30,942 nt of DNA from an uncultured Oscillospiraceae bacterium (GTDB lineage: Bacteria; Bacillota_A; Clostridia; Oscillospirales; Oscillospiraceae), in the NCBI GenBank assembly GCA_944387745.1, contig CALXGD010000084.1, positions 1 through 30,942 on the forward strand, in the 5' to 3' direction. The notes under the pieces were generated by a model. It was given only the letters and a program-made list of their open reading frames with translations, ran no database searches and had not been told where the DNA came from. Shown piece after piece: positions 24,119-30,942 of this stretch (within the stretch, counting starts at the first letter, position 1; every line of letters starts with the position of its first letter). Made by a program: the position numbers and the translations under genes.

Positions 24119-24679
24119 TTAATGGAGGTATGCAAAGAAATCTCCAAATATATCCTTCAGTCCCTCTAAAAATCCAAGGGGACCTTTGGTGCTCTCTGTG
24201 TCCTCGTAGAGCACAACATGATCTGGTTCAGACAAGTCAATATAGACAATCTGATCGCTGGATGGCCGCACCATCGTGTCTCCCACGGCCTCCTGGATGC
24301 GCTCCATGTCAAATACCTTCTCATATTGGGCTGCAAGCACCACATTCTCCTCCTGGAGCTGGGTCAGTTCACCCCGCAGCGTGACCAATTGATCGCTGGT
24401 TATTACATACTGGGCATAGCTCCACACCAGAAGGGCTGCAAACACACCCACCGCCAAAAAGCCGATCACCGCAAAGGGTGAGACCTCTCCTGCCTCTCGC
24501 ACCTGAACACGGGTACGTGTGAGGATTCGTTCCCGCTCTCGGGGACGCACCTTGGGCTGCGGCTGAAGAGGTTCTTCTCTTCCCGGCACCCGCACAGCGC
24601 TGCCGTCGTAGGTAGGGGCATAGGCTACATTTCCATAGGTGCGATATGAGGATCGGTTGCTGCTGCGGCGGCTGGCCAT
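24119..24679 (-). CDS. ftsL: FtsL-like cell division protein
   Basis: This 186-residue bitopic protein is recognised by position and architecture rather than strong sequence identity. It has a long basic N-terminal cytoplasmic tail (residues 1-63, rich in Arg, Ser and Pro), one transmembrane helix (about 66-88, PFAVIGFLAVGVFAALLVW), and an extracellular coiled coil (about 95-125, QLVTLRGELTQLQEENVVL) with leucine-zipper spacing. A short tail with VYIDLSEPDHVVLYED follows. FtsL forms the FtsQ-FtsL-FtsB type subcomplex that activates the septal synthase. It lies between rsmH and the PBP gene, the canonical place. The N-terminal tail is longer than in Bacillus subtilis FtsL. Confidence 0.85.
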   Translation of the reverse strand: MASRRSSNRSSYRTYGNVAYAPTYDGSAVRVPGREEPLQPQPKVRPRERERILTRTRVQVREAGEVSPFAVIGFLAVGVFAALLVWSYAQYVITSDQLVTLRGELTQLQEENVVLAAQYEKVFDMERIQEAVGDTMVRPSSDQIVYIDLSEPDHVVLYEDTESTKGPLGFLEGLKDIFGDFFAYLH

Positions 24680-24718
24680 ACTCCATTCACTCCATTTCTC
24701 CTTGGTATCCGTACTCTG

Positions 24719-25684
24719 TCACACGCTCAGGCCTCTCGCCGGAGGCTTGAGCTTTTCCGCCACCCTCAGTTTGGCACTGCGGGCACGGGGGTTTTCTTCG
24801 ATCTCCTCTGCTGTGGGCAAAATGGGCTTTCGGGAAATCAGCTTCACGTCCGGAGTTCTCCCACACACACAAACTGGGAAGTCCGGCGGACAAATGCAGC
24901 CCTTTGCAAAAGCTGCCAGATCCGTCTTTACAATCCGATCCTCCAGGGAATGGAAGGTAATGACCGCCAGCCGCCCCCCCTTGTTCAGCCGGGGAACCGC
25001 GGCCTGGACCATGCGGTCCACGCTGGCAAGCTCATCGTTGACTGCAATGCGGATTGCCTGAAAGCTTCTTTTCGCTGGATGCTGTTTTTCTTTCAGTGCC
25101 CTGGCGGGCATACTTCCTTTGATCACATCCACCAGCTCTAGCGTTGTCTCTATAGGGTGCTCCTGCCTCCGACGAACGATAGCAGCAGCAATGGCAGGGG
25201 CGTACCGCTCTTCCCCATACTGGGACAGGATCCGCTTTAGCTCCTCTTGCGGCCAAGTATTGACAACATCGGCGGCAGTCAGCCCCGAGGAGCGGTCCAT
25301 GCGCATATCCAAGGGGGCGTCCGCCCGATAGGAAAACCCCCGCCCTTCATCATCCAGCTGAGGAGAGGATACTCCCAGATCAAAGAGCATCCCATCTACC
25401 CCGGGGAGAGACAGCTGGTCCAAAATTTCATCCAGCCGGTCAAAGTTGCTGTGAACTAGAGTCACCTTGTCCATCCAGTCCTTCAGCCGCTCCTGGGCCG
25501 CGTCCAGGGCCGCCTGGTCCCGATCAATGCAGATCAGGCGGCCAGTGGTCAGATGCTTTACAATTTCCCGGCTGTGACCCGCCCGTCCCAGAGTCCCGTC
25601 CAGATAAATTCCAGCCGGCTGGATCTTCAGCGCCTGGATGCACTCCTTTAAGAGTACTGGCGTGTGACTTAATGCTTCTTCCAT
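24719..25684 (-). CDS. rsmH: 16S rRNA (cytosine-1402-N4)-methyltransferase RsmH
   Basis: This 321-residue SAM-dependent methyltransferase (formerly MraW) modifies C1402 in the decoding centre of 16S rRNA. The opening SHTPVLLKECIQAL and the SAM-binding YLDGTLGRAGHSREI (about residues 27-41) are diagnostic, as are LFDLGVSSPQLDDEGRGFSYR, PLDMRMD and the C-terminal ITFHSLEDRIVK, with NPRARSAKLRVAEK at the end. Length is normal. The ATG at 25684 is one base after the mraZ stop (TGACATG), so translation is coupled. An upstream in-frame start six codons earlier lies inside mraZ and is not favoured. Confidence 0.97.
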   Translation of the reverse strand: MEEALSHTPVLLKECIQALKIQPAGIYLDGTLGRAGHSREIVKHLTTGRLICIDRDQAALDAAQERLKDWMDKVTLVHSNFDRLDEILDQLSLPGVDGMLFDLGVSSPQLDDEGRGFSYRADAPLDMRMDRSSGLTAADVVNTWPQEELKRILSQYGEERYAPAIAAAIVRRRQEHPIETTLELVDVIKGSMPARALKEKQHPAKRSFQAIRIAVNDELASVDRMVQAAVPRLNKGGRLAVITFHSLEDRIVKTDLAAFAKGCICPPDFPVCVCGRTPDVKLISRKPILPTAEEIEENPRARSAKLRVAEKLKPPARGLSV

Positions 25685-25685
25685 G

Positions 25686-26099
25686 TCAGAACCCCAGCTC
25701 ACTCATACAGGCGGCCATTTTTTCAGGAGTCATCTCCTCCTCGTCCTGATACCAGAGCTGGGCGCTCCAGATCTCCGCCCGGTCGTTGACACCCAGAATG
25801 ACCACATCCTTTTCCAGCTGTGCGTACTTGCGCAGCTTCTGGGGTATAACAATCCTCCCCTGGCTGTCCAACTCGCACTTCACCGCATTGGCAAACAGGG
25901 GGCGCATCACCTTGGACTGAGTCATGGGCAGGGAGGCAAATTTTTCAGTAAACTTGTCCCATGTGCTCTGGGGGTAAATGGCCAGACAGGTGTCGATCCC
26001 CATGGCCAAATAGAATGTGATGCCCAACTCCTCCCGGAGCTTGGCAGGGATAAAGAGGCGGCCCTTGCTGTCGATGCTGTGCTCATATGTTCCAGTCAT
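25686..26099 (-). CDS. mraZ: Transcriptional regulator MraZ
   Basis: This 137-residue protein has two SpoVT/AbrB-type swapped-hairpin halves: SIDSKGRLFIPAKLREELG (about residues 8-26) and ELDSQGRIVIPQKLRKYA (about 77-94). It forms ring-like oligomers and in characterised bacteria binds repeats just upstream of its own gene to control the division and cell-wall operon. The ATG at 26099 (MTGTYEHS) is the family start, with GAGGTGAG upstream; three more in-frame codons upstream are rejected. It is the first gene of the cluster. Candidate operator repeats and the promoter are listed separately. Confidence 0.96.
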   Translation of the reverse strand: MTGTYEHSIDSKGRLFIPAKLREELGITFYLAMGIDTCLAIYPQSTWDKFTEKFASLPMTQSKVMRPLFANAVKCELDSQGRIVIPQKLRKYAQLEKDVVILGVNDRAEIWSAQLWYQDEEEMTPEKMAACMSELGF

Positions 26100-26144
26100 T
26101 CGCCTCACCTCTTCCCCACTTCACTAATTTTTTGTGGAGTTATG

Positions 26145-26159
26145 CTCCATTTCCCCCCA
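26145..26159 (-). promoter_or_regulatory. Candidate MraZ box
   Basis: On the minus strand, TGGGG-GGAAA-TGGAG places two TGGRN-type repeats 10 bases apart, just downstream of the predicted transcription start of mraZ. This resembles the TGGGN repeats with five-base spacers reported for MraZ in Escherichia coli. Only one repeat is perfect. Confidence 0.5.
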
Positions 26160-26170
26160 CTATGTTTTTT

Positions 26171-26199
26171 AGTATAAAAGCTGTTGACATAAAAAGCAA
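26171..26199 (-). promoter_or_regulatory. Promoter of the mraZ cluster
   Basis: On the minus strand, TTGCTT (26199-26194) and TATACT (26176-26171) are spaced by 17 bases. Expected start is near 26164, with a leader of about 65 bases that contains the candidate MraZ box. Confidence 0.7.
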
Positions 26200-26222
26200 G
26201 CCCTTTTTTGAATTTTTTCCAG

Positions 26223-26249
26223 AAAAAAACCGCAGGATTCCTGCGGTTT
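26223..26249 (-). terminator. Minus-strand terminator without an assigned gene
   Basis: A 10-base-pair stem, AAACCGCAGG (26227-26236) with 26240-26249, and a three-base loop are followed on the minus strand by a run of seven T in total. No minus-strand gene is recognised between it and udg. It may insulate the mraZ promoter or end a short unannotated transcript. Confidence 0.75.
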
Positions 26250-26266
26250 CAGCCCTTTTTGGATAT

Positions 26267-26280
26267 AAAACATATGTTCT
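26267..26280. promoter_or_regulatory. LexA/SOS-box-like palindrome
   Basis: The minus-strand sequence AGAACATATGTTTT contains the 10-base perfect palindrome AACATATGTT and differs by one base from the Firmicutes SOS core GAAC-N4-GTTC. It is about 190 bases upstream of udg and close to the unassigned terminator, not in the usual position over a promoter. Confidence 0.4.
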
Positions 26281-26403
26281 ATTCAGTTGACAGAATTCTC
26301 CTTTTCTCGCATTTACGCTCTGCTTTTAGAGCCACCTTCTCTATTGGTCCACAAGATATTGTGTCCGTTGTTTTGCACAACATGACTTGTCCCTGTCTTG
26401 ATG

Positions 26404-26432
26404 TTGCACTGAGGAAAATTCTGTGATACACT
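26404..26432 (+). promoter_or_regulatory. Probable udg promoter
   Basis: TTGCAC (26404-26409) and TACACT (26427-26432) are spaced by 17 bases, and TG one base before the -10 gives an extended -10 element. The inverted repeat CAACAT/ATGTTG (26378-26383 with 26401-26406) overlaps the -35. Confidence 0.55.
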
Positions 26433-26470
26433 GTCCCCCAGAAAATTGTTTTTTCCGGGAGGAATAAGAT

Positions 26471-27040
26471 ATGTTGGATTGGAAGGAGCTGGAGGCGGCC
26501 TGTCTCGCCTGCCAGCGGTGCGGTCTGGCAGAGACCCGCCGCCACGTGGTGTTTGGAACCGGTCCCAGGGATGCGGAGGTTATGTGTATCGGCGAAGGTC
26601 CCGGGGAAAACGAGGACCTTCAGGGGCTCCCCTTTGTGGGGCGGGGCGGGCAGCTACTGGACGAGATGCTGGAGCTCATTGACCTGGACCGGAAGAAAAA
26701 TGTCTATATCGCAAACATCGTGAAATGCCGTCCTCCGCACAATCGGGATCCCCTCAACACGGAGCAGGACGCCTGCATCGGTTATCTGCGCAATCAAGTG
26801 GCCCTGATCCGTCCCAAGGTCATCGTCTGTTTGGGCCGGATTGCCGCCATGCGCCTGATCAAGCCTGATTTCAAAATCACCAAGGAGCACGGGCAGTGGT
26901 TTCAGCGGGCCGGAGTCCATATGACCGCCGTCTTTCACCCTGCCGCCATTCTCCGCGACCCCGCCAGAAGGCCGGAGACCTTCGTTGACCTGAAGGGAAT
27001 TCAGGCAAAGATTCGGGAGGTATGCACCCACACCTATTGA
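26471..27040 (+). CDS. Uracil-DNA glycosylase, family 4 (iron-sulfur type)
   Basis: This 189-residue DNA repair enzyme removes uracil from DNA. Family 4 features are clear: a Cys pair near the N-terminus (C14 and C17 in CQRCGL) and two further Cys in KCRPPHNRDP and DACIGYLRNQ that complete the 4Fe-4S site; the active-site motif GEGPGENEDLQGLPFVGRGGQLLD (about 41-64); and the late FHPAAILRDP motif. Length fits the family. The SD GGGAGGAAT precedes the ATG. The gene is divergent from mraZ and monocistronic, with a terminator 13 bases after the stop. Confidence 0.95.
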   Translation: MLDWKELEAACLACQRCGLAETRRHVVFGTGPRDAEVMCIGEGPGENEDLQGLPFVGRGGQLLDEMLELIDLDRKKNVYIANIVKCRPPHNRDPLNTEQDACIGYLRNQVALIRPKVIVCLGRIAAMRLIKPDFKITKEHGQWFQRAGVHMTAVFHPAAILRDPARRPETFVDLKGIQAKIREVCTHTY

Positions 27041-27053
27041 GCTCCTCCGAGGC

Positions 27054-27091
27054 AAAAAGATTCCCGGTGCAGACACACCGGGAATCTTTTT
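27054..27091. terminator. Bidirectional terminator between udg and the membrane-protein gene
   Basis: A 16-base-pair perfect stem, 27054-27069 with 27076-27091, has a six-base loop and A5/T5 ends, so each strand carries a T-run after the stem. Confidence 0.9.
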
Positions 27092-27095
27092 GTTT

Positions 27096-27866
27096 TTACA
27101 TCATTTTCACCGTGTAATACACCAACTGAGCAAACAGCCAGGCCACCATAACAAACAGCAGATAGTAGGCTACCGCCCCGCCCAAGGCGATTGCCGCGGC
27201 AATCGCCGCCAGGCTGACGCCGCAGCTCAGATATATCAAGGCGTACCCAGCCTCAGGGGGGAGCACACGGCCGACCCCTTCCTTGATGACCAGCCGGCCC
27301 TGATGACGCTGCATCCACACAATAATGCCAATCAACAGAACAATAGCCGCAATTGTGACCACTGTATAGATGCTGGCACTCCCCGCATGACGGACAAACC
27401 ACAGGCCCAAAATGCCCAGTCCGCTTACCAGGGCGCCCAGGAAAAATTCCCTCTGATAAAGATAATACACCAGAGCCAGCGCCGCCCAGGCGGGCACCAG
27501 CCAGAACATCATCCGCACACCCGCATCCTGGAAGGTGAGGACAACATGGCAACACAGCAGAAGGACTGCCGCACCAGCAGTCAGTGACAGCGAAAGTGCC
27601 GCCTTGTTTCCCCGCTGCATCCGCACCAGAGACCACACCAGGCAGGCCACCATGGCAACCAGACTGATCAGTCTCAGGACCTGAAGCCCAGAGTGGAATG
27701 CAACCGCAAGATTGATTGACTCTGTGGTGGTACGATAATTGATATAATATTTATTTACAAGCACCAGAAGAAACTCCAGGACAATGGCCGCACCCACCCA
27801 GATCAAGGCCCGGTTCAAATCCCGATCCTCCTGGCGCCGGCGCGCCTCTCTCTCATTGTAATCCAT
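27096..27866 (-). CDS. Polytopic membrane protein of unknown function
   Basis: No family was recognised in this 256-residue protein. A short charged N-terminal segment (residues 1-18, DYNEREARRRQEDRD) precedes about seven hydrophobic helices, including ALIWVGAAIVLEFLLVLV, LISLVAMVACLVWSLV, MMFWLVPAWAALALVYYLY, TVVTIAAIVLLIGIIVWM and a C-terminal LLFVMVAWLFAQLVYYTV. A cytoplasmic-looking loop with RHQGRLVIKEG lies before the last two helices. The ATG at 27866 has GAGGAG about 11 bases upstream, and 20 upstream in-frame codons are rejected. It has its own promoter and shares a bidirectional terminator with udg. There is no visible functional link to the neighbours. Confidence 0.82.
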   Translation of the reverse strand: MDYNEREARRRQEDRDLNRALIWVGAAIVLEFLLVLVNKYYINYRTTTESINLAVAFHSGLQVLRLISLVAMVACLVWSLVRMQRGNKAALSLSLTAGAAVLLLCCHVVLTFQDAGVRMMFWLVPAWAALALVYYLYQREFFLGALVSGLGILGLWFVRHAGSASIYTVVTIAAIVLLIGIIVWMQRHQGRLVIKEGVGRVLPPEAGYALIYLSCGVSLAAIAAAIALGGAVAYYLLFVMVAWLFAQLVYYTVKMM

Positions 27867-27958
27867 GTGCTCTGATTCTCCTCTATTCTTCGGAACAAGC
27901 GCTCCGCTTCTCATTTTCTTAGGCATATTTTGCCCAGTGACGATCCAGTCAGTTTATT

Positions 27959-27987
27959 ATTGTACCAGATGTCAGCAATTTTTGCAA
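27959..27987 (-). promoter_or_regulatory. Promoter of the membrane-protein gene
   Basis: On the minus strand, TTGCAA (27987-27982) and TACAAT (27964-27959) are spaced by 17 bases with an extended -10 TG. It lies about 95 bases upstream of the ATG. Confidence 0.7.
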
Positions 27988-28019
27988 CACAAAAAAAGGA
28001 AAAAAACTAAGTGGCAGGA

Positions 28020-28045
28020 AAAGCCGGGAGAATACTCCCGGCTTT
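28020..28045 (-). terminator. Terminator of the hom-lysC operon
   Basis: An 11-base-pair stem (AAAGCCGGGAG-type arms around AATA) is followed on the minus strand by CTTTTCC. It lies about 30 bases after the lysC stop. Confidence 0.8.
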
Positions 28046-28073
28046 CCCCTATTTTCAACTTTTTCTCTCTATT

Positions 28074-29300
28074 TTAGTTATTTCCATTAAATTCAGAGAA
28101 AAATTTGTCGTGAACCGCCTGAACCGCCCGGTCTGCGTCCCGCTCGTTTACCAGAACAGAGACCTTGATCTCGCTGGTGGAAATCATGTTGATGTTGATG
28201 CCGGCACTATAAAGGGCCTCAAACATCTTGCTGGCCACACCGAAGTTATTCACCATACCGGCCCCCACAATGGAGACCTTGGCCACCTGGCTGTTCATCT
28301 CAATGGTCTTAAAGCCGATGTACTCCTGGTTTTCCTCCAGGATCCGCTTTGCCTCCTCCGCGTCTCCCCGGGCCACGGTGAAGCTGATGTCCTTGGTATC
28401 CTCCCGGCCAATGGACTGCAGAATAATGTCCACGTTGATCTTCTTTTTGGCCAGCAGAGAGAAAATTTTAAAGGCGATGCCGGGCTCGTCGGCCAGTCCC
28501 ACCAGAGCCAGCCGGGCTACATTCTTATCCTTCGCCACACCACTTACATGGGTCTTTTCCATGGTCTTGACAACCTCCTTGACTTTTGTACCGGGATTCC
28601 CTGTGAAGCTGGAGAGGACCTCCAGATTGACGTTGTACCGCTTTGCCATCTCTACAGAGCGGTTATGGAGCACCTGAGCGCCCAGGCTAGCCAGCTCCAG
28701 CATCTCGTCAAAGGTGATCTCATCCAGCTTTCTGGCACCCTTTACCGTTCGAGGGTCCGCCGTATACACACCGTCTACGTCGGTGTAGATCTGGCACAGG
28801 TCCGCATGGAGGGCAGCCGCCAGAGCGACCGCCGAGGTGTCGGAACCTCCCCGTCCCAGCGTTGTCACATCCCCATACTTGTTGATGCCCTGGAAGCCCG
28901 CCACCAAAACGATTTTTTTCTTATCCAGCTCGGTCTGGATGCGCTCCGTGTCAATGCGCTTGATCCGGGCGCTGCTGTATGCCGAGTCTGTAAGCATCCC
29001 CGCCTGCCAGCCGGTGAGGGAGACCACCTGATAGCCCATTCCCTCAATGGTCATGGCGCACAGGGCGATGGAGATCTGCTCACCAGTGGACAGGAGCATA
29101 TCCATCTCCCGCTTGGAGGCGTGTGGGTTGAGCTCCTCCGCCTTGGCAATCAGGTCGTCCGTAGTGTCCCCCTGGGCGGAAAGCACCACCACCACGCTGT
29201 TTCCCTTTTGATATGTTTCGGTAATGATCCGGGCCACGTTGCGGACCCGGTCTGCATTGGCGACAGAGCTGCCGCCGAATTTCTGTACAATGAGTGCCAT
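28074..29300 (-). CDS. lysC: Aspartate kinase
   Basis: This 408-residue enzyme phosphorylates aspartate, the first step toward lysine, threonine, methionine and diaminopimelate. The kinase domain shows VQKFGGSSVAN (residues 5-15), LLSTGEQIS and TLGRGGSDTSAVALAAAL (about 147-164), followed by YTDVDGVYTADPR. The last 140 residues hold two ACT domains (GLADEPGIAFKIFSLLA and VSIVGAGMVNNFGVASKMFEAL), the usual site of lysine or threonine feedback, so it is a monofunctional LysC type. The ATG has a GGAGGGAAAGG SD. It lies 86 bases downstream of hom in the same operon. Product supply to meso-DAP links it to the MurE step encoded nearby. Which effector inhibits it cannot be read from the sequence. 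Confidence 0.96.
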   Translation of the reverse strand: MALIVQKFGGSSVANADRVRNVARIITETYQKGNSVVVVLSAQGDTTDDLIAKAEELNPHASKREMDMLLSTGEQISIALCAMTIEGMGYQVVSLTGWQAGMLTDSAYSSARIKRIDTERIQTELDKKKIVLVAGFQGINKYGDVTTLGRGGSDTSAVALAAALHADLCQIYTDVDGVYTADPRTVKGARKLDEITFDEMLELASLGAQVLHNRSVEMAKRYNVNLEVLSSFTGNPGTKVKEVVKTMEKTHVSGVAKDKNVARLALVGLADEPGIAFKIFSLLAKKKINVDIILQSIGREDTKDISFTVARGDAEEAKRILEENQEYIGFKTIEMNSQVAKVSIVGAGMVNNFGVASKMFEALYSAGININMISTSEIKVSVLVNERDADRAVQAVHDKFFSEFNGNN

Positions 29301-29386
29301 AGTTCCTTTCCCTCCAACGGTTATTCAAAGCGTGAGCCTGTGACCTATCCTATGCCAGGACAGGATCTCCGGCCCAAAAACATCCC

Positions 29387-30595
29387 CTACAGGATGCGGA
29401 ACCGAGAGCTCACATCCATACCGGCCAGACGGGAGACCACCTGCGGCTCTGTCATTGGGCCGGTGAGGAAGGCCGCCTCCCCTGCCGGAGCACCGGCCCG
29501 AGCCAGGGGCTGAATCTCCCCACAGGCCAGACGGGCCTGGTCCATAGAGGTCTGGGCCCGGACATACCACCGGGAAGTGAGGATATCCGAGGACACCACC
29601 AGATCAGGCGCGCCGGGGCCCCACTGGTTGTGGTGATTCCGCCTCTTATCCTGGGCAATGTCAATGATATCCGCCACCACAGCAGAGGCCGTCGGCAGCT
29701 TGCCCGCTCCCCGGCCGTAGAACATCACGTCTCCCACCGCGTTACCGGTGACGGCAATGGCATTGAACACATCCTCCACGCCGGCCAAGGGATTTCCACA
29801 GGGCACCAGGTGGGGAGCCACAAAGGCGCACACCTTTCCCTCCGGCTCCCGGAGGCAGCGGCCCAGCAGCTTGATCTTATAGCCGCAGGAGTCCGCATAC
29901 GCCACATCCGCCAAGGCCACGCCACGGATGCCTTGGGTGGGCACCTGATCGGGATAGACGTGCTGGCCAAAAGCCAGCGCAGCCAAAATGCAGATCTTCC
30001 GGCAGGCATCGAAGCCGTCCACATCGGCGGTGGGATCCTGCTCTGCGTAGCCGTTGGCCTGGGCCTCCTTCAGCGCCTGGTCGAAGGTGAGACCGGCCTT
30101 GATCATACGGGTCAAGATATAGTTGGTGGTGCCGTTGAGGATGCCGGTGATCTGATCGATCTCGTTGGCGGCCAAACACGCGGTCAGAGGGCGCAGGATG
30201 GGGATCCCGCCGCCCACGCTGGGCTCAAACAGATAGCTAACTCCGTGCTCCTTGGCCAGCTGAAGCAGGTCATAGCCGTGGGTTGCCACCAGCTCCTTGT
30301 TGGAGGACACCACACTCTTCCCAGCTTTCAGCGCCCGCTCAGTAAAGTCCAGAGCCACCTTAGCGCCGCCGATGGTCTCTACGACCACATCCACCTCCGG
30401 ATCGTTTTCAATGACGGAAAAATCCTTCACAAACAGATCATGGTAGGGGCTGTCGGGAAAATCCCGGACATCCAGAATATATTTCAGACGCACCAGGCCG
30501 TCCACGCGCTGGTCAATCACCGCGCTGTTCCGCGTCAGCACATCCGCCACGCCGGAACCCACCGTGCCAAATCCCAAAATTGCAACATTTACCAT
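29387..30595 (-). CDS. hom: Homoserine dehydrogenase
   Basis: This 402-residue NAD(P)-dependent enzyme reduces aspartate semialdehyde to homoserine, at the branch to threonine and methionine. The N-terminal Rossmann motif is ILGFGTVGSGVADVL, followed by ETIGG, KSVVSSNKELVATHG and the catalytic region SVGGGIPILRPL, then GILNGTTNYILTRM and DPTADVDGFDACRKICILA with the conserved Asp/Lys. The C-terminal regulatory ACT domain of longer (about 430-residue) enzymes is reduced: after the catalytic domain about 85 residues remain without a clear ACT pattern. The ATG at 30595 has GAGGTGAG upstream; six in-frame codons before it are rejected. It follows the ACT protein by 37 bases and precedes lysC. Confidence 0.95.
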   Translation of the reverse strand: MVNVAILGFGTVGSGVADVLTRNSAVIDQRVDGLVRLKYILDVRDFPDSPYHDLFVKDFSVIENDPEVDVVVETIGGAKVALDFTERALKAGKSVVSSNKELVATHGYDLLQLAKEHGVSYLFEPSVGGGIPILRPLTACLAANEIDQITGILNGTTNYILTRMIKAGLTFDQALKEAQANGYAEQDPTADVDGFDACRKICILAALAFGQHVYPDQVPTQGIRGVALADVAYADSCGYKIKLLGRCLREPEGKVCAFVAPHLVPCGNPLAGVEDVFNAIAVTGNAVGDVMFYGRGAGKLPTASAVVADIIDIAQDKRRNHHNQWGPGAPDLVVSSDILTSRWYVRAQTSMDQARLACGEIQPLARAGAPAGEAAFLTGPMTEPQVVSRLAGMDVSSRFRIL

Positions 30596-30632
30596 TCCGC
30601 TCACCTCATCCAAAAATTATCTGTCTAGGGGG

Positions 30633-30942
30633 CTAACCCGCTAAAATCTCACACTTAATCACGCCCGGACTGGAGGCCGCCGCCTCCAGCATCTCCTCCA
30701 GTGTCTGACTCAGAGCCGAGGTCTCCGCCGTGATCGTCACGACCGCGCAGCCGTTGGTTGGAATATTTTGATTAATGGTTAAAATATTGACCCCCGTTCC
30801 GGCAAACACATTGAGCAGGCCAGACAAAATTCCCGGCTCGTCCTGTAGAAGAGTTTGAAACGTGACAATGCGTCCGTGAAGCATATCATTGAACAGCCGC
30901 ACCGCGTCCTTATATTTATAAAAGGCGCTGCGGCTGATCCCC
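30633..30942 (-). CDS. PheB-like ACT domain protein (UPF0735), 5' end outside window
   Basis: The frame is open to the window edge, so the true start is outside. The first visible residues, GISRSAFYKYKDAV, are the hallmark of the short helix-turn-helix-like N-terminus of the UPF0735/PheB family. An ACT domain follows: RIVTFQTLLQDEPGILSGLLNVFAGTGVNILTINQ, then CAVVTITAET and a final VIKCEIL strand. The internal GTG at 30902 is therefore not the start. PheB-type proteins are usually encoded beside homoserine dehydrogenase in Clostridia and Bacilli and are thought to regulate amino-acid metabolism by binding an amino acid, but the mechanism is not established. It lies 37 bases upstream of hom in the same operon. 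Confidence 0.9.
   Translation of the reverse strand, partial: GISRSAFYKYKDAVRLFNDMLHGRIVTFQTLLQDEPGILSGLLNVFAGTGVNILTINQNIPTNGCAVVTITAETSALSQTLEEMLEAAASSPGVIKCEILAG

Larger units (their letters stand above)
26100..26470. other. Divergent regulatory region between mraZ and udg
   Basis: This 371-base AT-rich spacer contains the mraZ promoter and possible MraZ box, a minus-strand terminator, a LexA-like palindrome (26267-26280), several short inverted repeats between 26350 and 26406, and a udg promoter. No protein-coding gene is credible in it; the minus-strand ORF crossing it runs into udg and looks spurious. Confidence 0.6.

Noticed and set aside
26279..26545. 88-codon minus-strand ORF in the mraZ-udg spacer
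   Set aside because: It starts inside udg, has no SD or recognisable domain, and ends before the unassigned terminator only by chance as far as can be seen.
28011..29513. 500-codon + strand open frame across lysC
   Set aside because: It is antisense to a fully convincing aspartate kinase, has no recognisable domain, and its composition is that of a shadow frame in GC-rich DNA.
1..30942. tRNA or rRNA genes, CRISPR arrays, insertion sequences, known riboswitches
   Set aside because: No cloverleaf-like genes, regularly spaced direct repeats, transposases or recognised riboswitch leaders were seen on either strand.

Overview
The window is a GC-rich, densely coded stretch of a bacterial chromosome. 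Gene content points to a Firmicute of the class Clostridia, most likely an Oscillospiraceae-type gut anaerobe (Flavonifractor, Pseudoflavonifractor or Oscillibacter-like). The evidence is an energy-coupling-factor transporter, an mraZ-led division and cell-wall cluster with a SpoVD-type PASTA penicillin-binding protein, a meso-diaminopimelate-type MurE signature, family 4 uracil-DNA glycosylase and a PheB-type ACT protein. No tRNA, rRNA, CRISPR array, insertion sequence or prophage was seen. The taxonomic placement is inference from gene content, not from a marker comparison.

Left part (1-6042). The + strand opens with the end of ecfA and all of ecfT, followed by a secreted two-domain protein and a small coupled ORF that end at a bidirectional terminator. 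A minus-strand pair follows: an M19 dipeptidase and an AlbA_2-domain protein. The + strand cca gene comes next.

Middle (6029-12676). A minus-strand operon encodes a YtcJ-like amidohydrolase, a DUF308 membrane protein and an Smr-like protein, and its end overlaps the end of cca. Next are pyruvate kinase (minus strand, own terminator) and a PLP aminotransferase gene that is broken. The latter has an in-frame TAG, and glutamate replaces the expected Schiff-base lysine. Divergent from it is a + strand protein that is only the N-terminal half of PTS Enzyme I.

Division and cell-wall cluster (12789-26199, minus strand). Reading 5' to 3' the order is mraZ, rsmH, ftsL, PASTA-PBP (spoVD/ftsI), murE, mraY, ftsW, murG, murA, ftsQ, ftsZ. 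A promoter and a possible MraZ box precede mraZ, and a terminator follows ftsZ. There are extra promoter-like sites before mraY and ftsZ. The genes supply peptidoglycan precursor steps (MurA, MurE, MraY, MurG), the septal polymerase and crosslinker (FtsW and PBP) and the divisome (FtsL, FtsQ, FtsZ). murF, murD, murC, murB and ftsA are absent from the cluster.

Right part (26100-30942). A regulatory intergenic region contains a LexA-like palindrome, an unassigned minus-strand terminator and a udg promoter. It is followed by udg (+), a polytopic membrane protein (minus), and a minus-strand amino-acid operon running from a PheB-like ACT protein (cut by the window edge) through homoserine dehydrogenase to aspartate kinase.

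The most notable observations are the doubly damaged aminotransferase, the stand-alone Enzyme I N-terminal half, the catalytically degenerate NodB-like secreted protein, and a division cluster that combines an unusual FtsZ tail with no ftsA. Nothing in the window is clearly a new defence or mobile system.
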